The notes under the pieces: generated by a model
What the model saw: the letters and a program-made list of their open reading frames with translations, nothing else
Database searches by the model: none
What the model was told of the DNA's origin: nothing
Program-made: the position numbers and the translations under genes
In this document: positions 34,476 to 48,200 of the stretch, one piece after another
Layout of the letters: every line of letters begins with the position of its first letter
Position numbering within the stretch: position 1 is the first letter of the stretch
Source: Rhododendron vialii
Lineage: Eukaryota; Streptophyta; Magnoliopsida; Ericales; Ericaceae
DNA length: 64,000 bases
Direction: 5' to 3'
Assembly: GCF_030253575.1 (NCBI RefSeq)
Contig: NC_080557.1
Coordinates: 48,157,501 to 48,221,500 of the forward strand

Positions 34476-36248
34476 TTGATTTATCATAAGCAATACATAG
34501 ATATCTTTGTACTTTTATGTGTTCATATAGGAGTATTTCTTTTTTTTATCTCGTGTTTATATCTTTCCATAATTGAATTCCAAAACATACATACTGCTCT
34601 TGTTTCACGTGTTGCATTTATATATTGAAATCCTTTTTCGGAAAGTTGACTATCAAAACATTGTACAGAAACGCAAGAAACACCCTTAGAAACCTTTCAA
34701 AAATTGTTAAAATATGTTGCCAAGCTGCTTCAAGCCTGATTATTATAGTCCCAAATCAAACAATGCTGTACAAAAATAGCAACTTACCCCGACAATTATT
34801 GGGGCAAGTGGACTACTCAAAGAGATGAGATAGTATTCTAATAATGGGAAACAGACAATCCAGGACCCACTTTCCATTCTTGGGGAGGAGTGTAGAGAGA
34901 TTGAATTACAGTGAAAACTGGGGGCCCTAAAACAAGGACATTTTGTTGTCACACAGCAAAATAAAAGAGGATTCCTCGAGAACGAACCTCGACCACATAA
35001 ATTGAGAAGTTGAGAACCAACCCTTAGAGTTTTAAAGCATCATTACTTACTTTACGTGAACCATTGGAGTTGTTGGCATTTCACGTGCCTCTTATCTCCT
35101 TTGTCCCTCCACATATAAGGACACGCGTTTGAACCCATTGTATTCATAGCAAGCTTATTGACATGAAATTAACAATACGTGACGTTTGGTAATGGCATGA
35201 GAGAGTGTACAAAACAGTACCGGGGAATAATAGACCACCACCGGGACAACAACCCCTGGGATTTTGGGCATCATACCTTACAGTTCTTAATCGACAATCG
35301 GTAGCATGTTACAAACAATGCCAGACTCTTAGGTCAAACTAACTCTCCCTGAAAGTTGCTTGTTTTTATACACCCCTAAATATTGAACAGCAACCAGAAG
35401 AGAAAAGTTCAGACCAAAAAAAAAAGCAGTTGCCAGCGAGATTCAAGATGGTGATGTAGAGATGAGGCTTTCATTTGAAACCCATCAAACATCTGGTGAA
35501 TCTAAAAAGTACTAAAGGAAAATTCTTGCACCAAAACCAGTTTGGATTTGCTAAAGATGACTGCTGCCATCAGAAGGCAGTTGCTTTGACTCAAACCATC
35601 ACCCCTTTGTTTTTGTACACCACATATGACAATTGTGTACCAAATAAACCACCACCACATCATGCTTCAAAGCCTACCTTATGCGGTTGTGCCCAAACAT
35701 AATGTTTTCCAATCAATAATGGAAAACAGGTAACAACATTAAGGGCAATCCTCACAATCCCAGTGAGGCGAACTTCGTCTTCTTCACGCCACTGAGAATC
35801 CGCCATTGATATCACCCAGAACTGGTCCATTACACCATGCAGTATTGCCAATTAACATGAAAATAACATTTCGAAGTTCAAGAATCCAAGTTCCCCGTTC
35901 GTTGAAAAATGAAACACATCAATATCCAAAACCTCGATGTCTTTGGAAAAGCAGCACTATTAAGCCAAAGTCCCAAAGGCTTTTGCAATATATGGCAAAG
36001 CTCAAAACTTACAAGTAGTACAAGAGGTAAATTTGGTAAATACTGAGTTCTAGATCCACAAAAGCATTTCAGAAGTCAGTCCAAAATAACAACACACAAT
36101 CAGGACTCAAAATCCATCCAAACTCCAGTTTAATTATTTGATTGCAATAGTGAATCCACTGTTAACCACCCAACACAAATTATCGGGTAACCATTCCCTC
36201 GTTCACAGCATTAGGAGTAAACAGATTCAACTGCAACCCAACTACCTG

Positions 36249-39200
36249 TTAAACACCCATGTAATCAGAACTTTGATTGACATATTCAAACTTAACAAAA
36301 ATAAACCAGATGAAAAGATGACAACACCAATATGCAAAAGAATGGGACCTGGATACACTCTTACTCCTGCTCCTGCTGCGGCTGCGGCTAGAACTGTGCT
36401 TTTTCGGACTTTTACTGGTAGGTTTCTTGCGCTATGTACAATGAAATCCAAAATAAAAGGCAATACAAAGCACGGAATAGCACACTTATTCAAAACTAGG
36501 TTGCAACTACATGTAGTCTATCTTCCAGTGGAACACAAGAAGGTGTTCAACAGGAAAACGCTCCTTAAGATATTTGTTAGTACTTAGATATAGAAGGTAC
36601 AACTTCGTGAGATTAACTTCAAAGATCAAACAAAAATGAGGGCAGTCAGCAGAACCAATTACAAGTCCCTCCTAGTTTCAAACAAATAAATTTAAAATTT
36701 GCACCAAAAAATTCAGAACATTACTCAAAACAATGTGAGGTTTCACTTACAGACGGCACGGGAGATCTGGATCTTGATGGAGATCTGCAAAAGTTCCAGA
36801 AACAACGCAAATTTAATCCACAAGTTCCTTGTAACAACCGTGATCCAAGAGCCTTGATGCCTCTTCCACGTCATAGTTACCACAATGAAAACAGATAAAA
36901 GGAAGCCAACAAAATACTTTAGCAGCACAACAGAGAAATATAAAAACTATCTCATATCCCTCAATGAAGGTTTAAAAAAAAACAAAAACAAACCTTAGAG
37001 CAAGACACCAGCCAACAGGATGCCAAGAGCCCCAAGACCATTAAAGAATCCAGATACCGTGGAAAAAACAATTGATAGTAATATTGTTTCTACTGCATAC
37101 GATGTTGGTTCCCAAATTCCAATAGCACTTAGTTTCCTAATCCAGCTTTACCGTTGCAATCCATGATCTTCATTGTTCCCAATCTAGCAAACGATGGACA
37201 TTTACGATCTTAATGTATTAGAATAGATGCACCATGAAGGTTTCTAAAGTCGCCCATCTGGAGAACATCATACCTCAACAACCAAAATAGTTGCATTTGG
37301 ATTTGAACCATATCCCACAAAGATCCTAATATGCAATTCCCAGATCGCCGCATAATCCATATCTAAGAACATAAACAACGTAATTTCATTTATATAAATG
37401 GACAAAATGGAATTGATGATGTTTTTTTTTTTTTTTATTGAATTGATGATAGTTTGACAGTCTGGAATTGCGTATGACAGTTTGATATATGTTGTTAAAG
37501 CCAAATCTGCCACCGACAACGAAGTGAAGCAGCGATAAATTTCTTTTATTTTTTTTTTCCGAAAAGCAATGATAGTATGCGACCAGCACTTTTAGTTGGA
37601 AGTTTGATGAAGCCACTATCGTAGTATTATGGAAGAGTAAGGGACAATCTACATGGCAGTACTTAAAGTAGTGTATCGTATGTAGATTCTTCCAACCTCT
37701 TCTATTTCCTAAGCATGAGATAGATTTCTCCACTCGTAGAACCACAACTTATAAGACGACGCAGAACACAAAACAGCATGTGACTGCCTTCCGAAAAATA
37801 ATGCATGACACATATCATACATCTAGTATTTGATTTAAACTGTGAAGATTACTGAATAAATAAAGCACTTGTTAAGACACAAAAAGTCCACATTGCCAAT
37901 ACTGTCATACACTTGTTCAGCATAAACAATTCCTCCTGACATTCGTGCAGACTGCTCTTTTTTTCGGCCGTTATTTTCCTTCCATTTATAAAACAGATTA
38001 CCTTAGGAAATAAGTAAAATGAAACGAAATAGATTTTTATTTTCAGAAGACACGAAGGACTGAAATTTATATCAATGAGATAACAAACGACAGTAGTCCA
38101 CTAGCAGCAGTCCCGGAAAAGATGTGTAACAGTGGATTATAATCTCTGAAAATCTCTGTGATCAAGCTAAAAATCTAAGAAGGAAACTATACCTCGACAG
38201 TGAACGCGGCTTTGATCCAGACCGAGGAGAAGCGGATCTTGAAGGAGATCTAACAGGTGACCGCCGGGAAGATTTAGCCTTCGGAGACTTGCTGAATGAC
38301 AATCCACCAATTAGAAATAAACAATCAAAAAAAAATATCCATGCTGAAAGAAACAAAAATTCCAAAACGACACGATCCAACCTCCTGCTCCTACTCCTGC
38401 TGCGACTATAGCTCCTTCCTCTCGAGTAAGAACCACTACGACTGGGGCTCCTAGAATTGTTCGGGCTCCGACTTCGGCTTGATTTATATTCCCTTACCTA
38501 CAGGTAGAGTTCAATGCTAAACAAGAAGCTATACAATACAACTTGTAGGAACCAAATATTAAAAAGAGCAAGTTAGAATCGTACACGGACAAATCCTTTA
38601 CTAAACGCATTCCGGAACTCAGAATCATCGAGTTTCCTAATCTGCAAGTAGCAAAACCAAAGGCTGCTTATTCACTTTAAGAAACTAATCGGTGCCTTAA
38701 AAAAAATACAAGAAAATCTTGAATAACTACAAGGAAAATATCTTGAATCGACAGATAACTCACTGCATATTTCATGTCATCATAGTTTGTGTAATCCACA
38801 ATCCCTGTTGTGCCTGGAAGAGAGCCGTAAACATAATACATAGGAATCGAATCATAAAATACAAGGCATGACTGTCAGATATCTAAATTCTCTTCAGTCC
38901 AAAAGCAACCAGTTGCAAACAAAACCATCAGAACAGCACAAAACTCAAATATTAAGACAGATTATCCAGTAGACCAAACTCAACGACTAAGATCCTGTCG
39001 TAGACATAATAGGTAAAAGACTAAAGGTACCTTAACTAATTTTGTATGACGAAACTGAATCCCAAGATAGTTTAGTAACCTGGTGCAGTAAAGCGCAAAA
39101 TCTCCGTTTTGGGTCTCAAAACCCCTGCCCATGGTCCCGAATAAATTTTCTCTCTCTCTCTCTCCACTTGTTACTCTCAAAAACCTCCCTCAAAACCCAA

Positions 39201-42200
39201 ACCAAACAGGGACTCCATGATTCCAATTGTCCCAGCGGCTGGAACTGCTTAAGGAGTAAAACAACATGTCTCTACACAGATCAGACATATAACGATGATT
39301 AGCAGGACATTTCACGTTAGGAAATTTTCACGAGACATCCTTGTATGCATTGAGTGTTGATGATACCAAGAATTCAAGAGTAAGTGTTAGGTTTTAAATA
39401 ATAAGGGCAATTGGGCTTTCATTGGTGGTCTCATCCATAAATTGATATCGAACATCTTATCTTATCAAAGGAACATTGCTCTTCACAAGCAATTGGCAGT
39501 CTGGGGAAACATAGTACGCAAGGCAAAATCACTTGTAACTTCCAGGGATTCATCGCGCGTGCTGTTTCAAATTTTCTTTCGACGCATGATACTCCAGGTA
39601 ACAATAATTCCAATTGGTACCTCTCATTGCTCAAGCGTAACATATGGAGATATTCTTCACCCTTTAAAAAAAATAACTCCCAACACTTTTGCATGTCATC
39701 ATACCTCTTCCGTCACGGAAAACTTGGGAGAAACATACATCCCCAGCTCGACGCATGTGATCCTGAACGAATATGGATGACATAGGAATCAGCAAATTGA
39801 ACATAGCATAGAAACACCAAAATATGATATGGTCAGACTGTGTGATTCCACCTTCAGGTCTTGCCATGAAGCAGAACTAGGCAATCCAGTGACTAACACT
39901 GCACAACAGAAAAACTGAGCATAAATTTGCTTAGTGATCAAAAGATGCAAAACAAATCACGCAGCAACCATACTCACTAACCGCGATATTCAGAGCGCCT
40001 GGACACTCCACCACCTCGGCTACCACGGCCACTGCTATGACTACTGTAATGATCAATGGATGACGAATGTCCACGGCCTCCATGTGCAAGCTCAACCTGC
40101 ATAAACATTCAGAGCACTTTCTTTTCTCTTAACTACTCAACAAGAAGTTTGGTGCTTCATAAAAAAATGAGTCATGTGTGACAAACCCTCAGCCGATTTC
40201 CATCAAAATCATAGCCATCGCGACCACGAATAGCGTCTTCAGCATCACGAGACTCTTCAAACTGTGAAAAAAAAAATGTTGCAAATAATGTTGCACATAA
40301 AATTGCCAATGAAGGAGCAATCAAAGCAGCTGAAACTCGCCTCAACAAATGCGTAACCAGGGGGTCTTGGTGGGATTTTCAAATCAATGTGGGCAATCGG
40401 TCCATACTGCAACATGAACATGAGGTAAATACATAAGGTCCACCATTTCTCACAAAAGCTATGTGTAAAAAATAGAACAGCAAAATACACACTTGTCTGA
40501 AACCATGTAAGATCTTTTTATTTGCCAAGAACATCCAACTTCCTATGTGTCAAATTGTCAATACTATATTTGTACAACTTATCGCATCAATGCATTTTCT
40601 TTTGTCTGCATAGAAGATCGTAAAATGTTTTTGAGGAAGAGAAAGAAATATATTAATAACAACGATATTACAACCACTGTGTGCACCTAATACAACTGGA
40701 AAAAAGAAAGGTCGTAAAACGTTGTTCCATTCAGTAATCGCATGACTGAATTGCCTTAACTTAATAACCAGAGCCATTAGGTTGTGACATACACAATTTG
40801 CTTTTTCATACTGCCCATTATAATTTCATTAGTAGGACAAAATAAAAACAGACAGTCGAAGGTTATGAGCACATCCTTTTCTCAACCGACTGCTCTCTCA
40901 CTCTCTCTCTCTCTCTCTCTCTCTCTAGAATGAGCTCTCCCTCCACTTCTGATTCCAACCCCAAAACCACGGAAGAAGTGGACCACCTTGAAAGGAGCAC
41001 GAAGAAAATCAAGAGTGATCATCCCGCTAACTCGAACTTCGTGGAACTCTGTCCCATGGAATCAGAGAACGAAGGTCAATCCGCTGCCTAACCGGGGATC
41101 TCACAACTAGAGGATACTCCCATGGAACCTCAGAGGGAGGTTCGATTGACCATAAAGGAGATTCCAAAGCAATACTACTGAACGAAAGAAAATCAAAGGA
41201 AGGCCCAGAGACAATACAAGCTGATTTTGAAGATAGCAGCAATGATGAAGACATGGAGATACAGGACCCTCCCACGACCAAATCCAGAATTAAAGTGAAT
41301 TTCTCAAAAGACCATCTGAAGAGGATCAGACAGCAATACAAAGACTGTCTAATCATCAAATTGCTTGGAAAGAACATGGGATTTAAAACTCTCATGTCAA
41401 AAATTTCAGCGCTATGGTATCTTGATGGGTTATTCACCCCGGTGGATCTTGGACTAGGGTTCTACCTAATTCGCTTTGAAACGAAAACAGATTACAACAA
41501 GGTTTACACGGGAGGGCCATGGGTGATTCAAGATCACCACCTTACCGTTTGAAAGTGGCAACCTGATTTTAAAGCTGATAAAGCCACAGTGATTAAAACT
41601 GCCGTTTGGATGAGATTTCCCTTTCTGCCATATGAATACTATGATGAAGAGTCTTTATTTGAGATTGCGAAAGAATTGGGGAAACCGCTCAAAGTCGACA
41701 TCAACACAATGGAAGGAATTCGAGCTAGTTATGCTCGCGTTTGTGTTGAGTTGGATTTGAGCCAACCCCTTGAAGTTTCTGTTGCCATTAGAAATGAAGA
41801 TTATTTAATTGAGTATGAGCATAGTCATCTAATTTGCTTTGAATGTGGCAGGGTTGGCCATTGGAGAGAAACGTGTAACTCCAGAATCGGTACAATCAAT
41901 CACACCGCCGGCGGGAATCCAACCGTTGCACCTTCTGAACCAATTGCTGCAAAAGCTGTAAGTTTCAACGGTAACCCGGTGCCAGAGAAAGTTGAGGAGA
42001 TTGGGTAGGGCGAGTGGATGGTCGTGAACCGGAGGAAAACAAAAAAGAATGGACCCATTGGTAATGGCCCACAAGGCCCAAAATGGGAAAGGAACAGCCC
42101 AAAGTGAGAACATGTATAAAAATAAAGCACCAGCAAGTTCGGGCCTACAGTACAAGCCCAAGGAGAGTCACAAAGACCAAGTCTCAGTCCAACAAGAGAA

Positions 42201-45200
42201 GGGAAGGCTCATATAAACAAGCATCAGGAAAGCCAAATAACCCAGGAGAAGTGGAATCAAACACCAAGGCTGCAACAAACGAGAAATGCTCCAAACCAAA
42301 TGGTAATGCTCAGCAAAAAACAGACCACCAACCAGGTATTAGATACGAGTTTAATCCTTTATTGAGGAAGCAGAAAAATAATAATCAGGATACTGTTATG
42401 AAAGAGGTGGGTGGAAGTCCACAAAAGCTAGATCAGCCCATCAAGCCAAATTATAACCCAATTGGGGGGATGGAAATCATTCTTGATATCCCTAACCCTA
42501 ATCTACCCTCAAACAGCCAACCGCCCCCTTCCGGGAACTCAAACCCTAACCCCATTCCGAAAAAGAACCCACAACAAAACAAACCACCAGATATTCTAAC
42601 CTACCATGAGTTCGCTAGAAATTCAGAGGGCGGTGGTGAGCTACCACAAAGTGATCATGTGGATCAAACAACAGAACGAAGCTGCTCACCTAGTAAACGT
42701 AGCTTGGTGGCTCGAGGAACTGAAACTCAAGATCAAGGCATCAAGCTATGCGGACTGCATCCGGAAGGAACGTTCAACCACATGGCAACACTCAAACCGC
42801 TGATCCACCAGGATTTGGCCAAGAGCAAGATCTGCAAACTCTTGGGAGTACCTGGTTCTACCAAACTTGATGATCACCTCTTTATGGCTTGTTTCAATAT
42901 ACTTATCTGGAACTGTCAAGGAGCGGGGAATGACAATTTCAAGAGAAATTTTCGGGATTTGATCAATCAGCACAAACCAGAAGTGGTGGCTCTCCTGGAA
43001 ACAAAAGTCGAGCTTAAGCCCATGGGAATGTTCTTTAAAAACCTTGGTCTACAGCTTCTACACATGTTGATCCAAGTGGAAGGAGAGGAGGCATTTGGAT
43101 TCTCTGGGATCCCTCTAAAGTCTCCCTAAATACCACACACACGTCACCACAAGTCATACACACCACGGTCCGCAAGGACAACTTTGAAGATTGGATCTTT
43201 TCGGCTGTATACGGCAGCCCAAATCCTAGAATCAGAGACATCACGTGGGAGGAACTGGGAAATTTAGCAGACACCACCCAGCAACCATGGCTTATTGCAG
43301 GAGATTTCAATGATACCGCAGCGACATCTGAATCCAAAAGCACTGCCCCTGATACTAGCTCTAGCCAGAGAAGGAAATTCGTGGATAACATCAACAAATG
43401 TAAGCTGATGGACCTAGGTTACATGGGGGCCAAGTACACCTGGACGAATGGAAGACTAGGGTTGGCGAATGTGCAAAACAGGCTGGACAGAGCTCTAAGC
43501 AATGAAGAATGGAGATCTCTCTTCCCGGAAGGTATGGTCCAAATTCTACCTCGCCCTTACTCTGATCATGCCCCATTATTAATTCATGTGCTTGGTAAAA
43601 ATCCTAGGAATTACATCACAAGACCTTTTCGATTTGAGGCTGCCTGGATCTTGGACCCCTCCTTTGAAAATATAGTGGATACTAATTGGAACGGAACAAA
43701 CCTTTCTGAACACATTAATAACTCTACTAAAGCAGCCAAAGACTAGAATAAAAATGTGTTTGGAAACATTTTCAGGAAAAAACGCTGGATCCAAGGTCGG
43801 ATCAATGGAATCCATAAAGCTCAAGAGACAAGTTTTGCTCACAACCTTCAATGGTTGGAAAAAGACCTTATAAAAGAGTTTAATGACATTCTTCTCCAAG
43901 AGGAGGCTTTGTGTTTCCAAAAGTCTAGAAGTAAATGGATTACCTTGGGGGAGAAAAACACGAGATATTTTCATCTATCCACCATTATAACAAGAAGAAG
44001 GTCCAAGATAAGCATGCTCAAAGATGGGAATAATAATTGGATGGAGAATCCTGAGTCTGTTACAGACCATGTTCAGAATTATTTCATTGATCTTTTTACA
44101 GCCCAAAATCATAATCAGGGTTGCAACGCTATTTATCATCCACACCCAACCTTAGATAGGGAGGACAATGATAGACTTTGCATGCCCATCTCTGATACGG
44201 AAATTTGGAGTAGTGTTAAAAGCATACAAGCCTATAAAGCCCCTGGCCCTGATGGCATTCAGGCTATATTCTATCACAAATTATGGCATATAGTTGGTCC
44301 TGAGGTCTGTAGATTCGTGCATAACTGTTTTAACTCCATGTCCATACTTGAGGACATGAATAAAACCTTCATAGCATTGATCCCTAAGACTGACAACCCT
44401 GATTCCATAAAGCTTTTTAGACCTATTAGTCTTTGCAATAAGGGATACAAAATCATTACCAAAATCATTGTGGCTAGACTTAGACCCATGCTTACCAAGA
44501 TAATTAGCCCTTTCCAAAGGAGCTTCATACGTGGTAGAACCACTAACGACAACATCATTATTACCCAGGTTCTTCACACGCTTAGAGGTAAAAAAAGAAG
44601 AAAGGTGGTATGATTTTTAAAATTGACCTGGAAAAAGCTTACGATAAAGTGTCTTGGAAATTCTTATTTGATACGTTAAATTTCTTTAACTTTAATGCCT
44701 CTTGGATTTCCATTATCATGAACTGTGTTACCAGTGTTAAAACCTCAATTCTCTGGAATGGGGAGCCCCTTCCTGAGTTTGCACCTGGACGTGGGCTTTG
44801 ACAAGGAGATCCTTTATCTCCCTACTTATTTGTTCTGTGCATGGAAAGGCTATCTATTCTCATTAACAGTAAGAGAGAGGAAGGGTCCTGGAAAGGGATT
44901 AAAGTGTCTAAAAATTCCACACCCTTAACACATCTCTTTTTCGCTGATGATTTGATTCTGTTTGGGCAAGATAATCTAAACACTGTGAAAGCCATGATGG
45001 AGGTTCTGAATGAGCTTTGTGCTTTGTCTGGACAAACTGTTAACTTGGATAAATCCAAAGTATTTATTTCCCCAAATGTTGCTAGAAGCAAGGCTAGGAG
45101 AATCAGTGATTTCTGTGGTATCAAACTCACTAATAACTTGGGAAAATACCTTGGAGTTCCTTTGTTCCATAAGAGGGTTAGTAAACAAGACTTCAATCAT

Positions 45201-48200
45201 ATTATTGAGAAAGTCCAAAATAGACTTGCTGAGTTGCTGGATGGATTTCCAACACGCTCATGCTATCTGGTAGACTCACTCTTGTTCAATCTGTTTCCTC
45301 AACCATTCCTACCTACTCTATGCAAACTATGCACTTGCCTGCTTCTGTGTGCGAAAGACTTGACAGATTGAACAGAAACTTCCTATGGGGTGATTCCCCT
45401 GACAAAAGGAAAATTCATCTTGTCAATTGGGATAAGGTGTGCAAGAGTAAAGAATGCGGTGGATTGGGGATCAAAAAAGCCAGAAATCATAACACGGCAA
45501 TCCTCACGAAGCTTGGTTGGAAACTTTCCAACCAAGAAGGAGGATTGTGGGCTGCTATCCTTAGGGACAAATACTTGAGTAACCATTCCATATCATCTTG
45601 GCCAAGAAACAGGCCTGCCTCCTATCTGGAGGAGTATTGTGGACACGAAACAGGTCCTTGAACAAGGGGTGAAGTGGGTAATTGGTGATGGAAAATCTGT
45701 TAACATATGGCATGACTGGTGGTGTGGGGATAAACCTCTGGCATTAGCACACCCTGGTGAACATGTTAACTCTAACCAAAAGGTAGAAATGCTGATTATG
45801 ATTGATACTTGGGTTCTGGACAAAATAGCCCCATATGTTGATGTCAGCACTCTGGAGAGCATAAACGCTATAAGCATCCCTGTCTACACCCAATCTGTTG
45901 ACCATCCCACTTGAGTGGGACATGGCAACTTTACCATCTCTGCTGCTTATGATATTATTAACAAAGATGCTCTAGACTTGAAAGGTTGGAAGTGGTTTTG
46001 GAAACTTAAAATGCCAGAAAAATTTAAAACTTTTTTATGGATTATTCTTCACAATAGCCTTCCAACCAATCACCTCTGAGCCAGAAGAGGTATTGCAACC
46101 TCGGACCTATGTCCAAGATGCAGTACCTATTCTGAGAGCATCAGTCATTTGTTTAGGGAATGTAACAAAGCCAAGGATCTTTGGAGACACATTCCCTTTA
46201 GCCATTTATTGAGAGCGAACATGGATACTCCAATCCAAGAATGGATTTCTCTTAATATGAGAAGCAAAAGATGATAAGCACACAAGATTGTACAATCTTG
46301 GTGCTCAAATCCTCCGAATTGTGATGTTTCTATGTTTATTTGATTGTTAAAGTCAAATATCGCAGGTAAGGTGTTTTGTCGAGCTTTTCAGGTAAAACAT
46401 GCGTACAAGGTGGTTTTGCATGCTAAGGGACGTTCCGGGATGTAACCAAGTTTCCAAGTGCCCGCCGGTACTAATTTCATTGTCACTGGACCTTGACGAC
46501 ACCAAGAGGAGTACTAAAAGTCTTTCGGTGGTCTAGTTGACAAGAATCGCGCCAAAGCATAGCAAGCGAGCCGAACGCATCGAGAATTGACCCTTGAGGG
46601 CATCCAAGCACTCAAGGCCATGGAGAGTGTTACCACCAAGTCTTAGCAGCCATGAGACGAAGTTTTGGTTGAAGCTCGGGAGGTGGTGAGGAAGTTAAAG
46701 CAGTCCAGCAGGCTGGATCTGCAATTTTGCAGAAGGTTATCGATAACAATAATGGAGTTATCGATAACGATTCCCCATTTTGTTCCATCAAGTTTTCCTG
46801 ACCAGATTGTTATCGATACCTAATGAAAGTAATCGATACCTTTGCACTATCTTGGTCCAGAATTCATCCAGAGGCGAGGGGAGCGATAACGTAGGGTTGT
46901 TGTTATCGATAACTCCTATCTACGGGGGACCATCAGAGTATAGTTATCGATAACACTTGGCCCGAGCAGATATTTTTCTTACTTTTCCAGACTTTCCACT
47001 TATGAAAAGTTTCTTTTAATAGGTAACTTTTTGGGATATTTTCTGACTTTTGTAGAGAAAGAAACCTTTTTTTGTATTAATAGGGGCTCTCCTTTACTTT
47101 GTTAGGAGGCTAGTCCATTACTTCCTTAGTTTGTACTTCATTAATGTCTCCTTAAGCTTTTCAAGTATAATTTTCATAGAACTCAAGTAAATACTTCTCG
47201 TTTGATCATTTCTCGTTTATTAAAGTTGTAGCTACGAACTAGATCTTTCTTAATATCAAGTTTATTTTCGATTTCTTCGGTTAAAAATCATGTCTCGTTT
47301 TTATGCTTTCTTTTGTGCTTTAGCTATGAGTGAGTAGTTACTTGGTTGGGTCTCGGGGTAATCTTTCCCGAGAACTCAGGTGGTTATTTGGTTCTCAAAC
47401 CTTTGGGCTGAAAGCATGATTTTCGGAATAGGGCTTAACTTGCATTTTTGGTCTAAACAAGGGGTGTTAACTCCTTGGTAAGGTGCTTAGTCAAGCGGTC
47501 TTGGCGAGCGGCTCACCGAGGGCTCGTGGCCTCCTATGTGTTCGATTAATTTGACAAATAAGTTGGTTCGCCTCCGTTTAATCACATCTTTCAATAAACG
47601 TAGTCATTATAGCTAAATCCTCCGGGCGCGAGCACGCGGTCGTGATTCTTGCCTAAGTTATAATCGAGAACCGGTTACGGCCTTAGTCAAGGGTTAGACG
47701 ATCCCTAGACTTGCCTCTTTTAAAGTTATTAATTTCATTTTTAGTCTTTCATTTTTAACATTTCCACCGTTAAAGCAAAACCAAGTTGGCCGTCTTAAAC
47801 GCCAAAATCTTACCATATAAAATCTACAATCCGATGAAGCTATATTTGATTCTCTGTGGGAACGATCCCGGACTTTTTGATTATTATGCTACCGACAACT
47901 TAGCCCTACGCTTGGGGTTCTCAACCTTATTGGAAGGCAAGGTTCGGAGTTAAGCAAAAGACTTGCAGGATATGATAATAATATTCCTTGGCACATCGTG
48001 TTTATCACTTCGCTGTGGCAGCTATGGAAAGATCGAAACAAAAAAAGCTTTGATAACATTGACATCCCAGCTTTTGTTAGTGCCAGGAATATTATTGCAT
48101 ATGCCCAAGAAATTGTGGATGCTTTCAAGTCCCCTCTCACTAATGGCTCGACAAGAACATGTCTAACCTCATGGTCTAACCCAACTGTAGGAAATATTAA

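Larger units (their letters stand above)
31919..36248. other. Intergenic region, EID1-like promoter to SR gene 3' end
   Basis: The first 150 bases are leader and promoter of the EID1-like gene, with a GA tract and a GGGTT-rich run (31991-32030). From 32.2 to 36.2 kb no gene is supported. The region holds two LTR-like repeats (33.1-34.0 kb) and a degraded SINE (34.3-34.5 kb). The last kilobase before 36249 is probably 3' UTR of the SR gene. Confidence 0.45.

Noticed and set aside
36138..36587. Plus-strand 149-codon frame over the last SR exon
   Set aside because: Complement of the RS-domain exon and its 3' UTR. The minus strand continues the SR frame.
41027..41437. Minus-strand 136-codon frame opposite LINE ORF1, and similar minus-strand frames through 45.9 kb
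   Set aside because: Shadows of the LINE coding frames, which match known domains on the plus strand.
46736..46954. CRISPR-like array from the spaced ATCGAT palindromes
   Set aside because: The repeats are only 12 bases, with irregular spacing, and lie in a plant LTR-like element.
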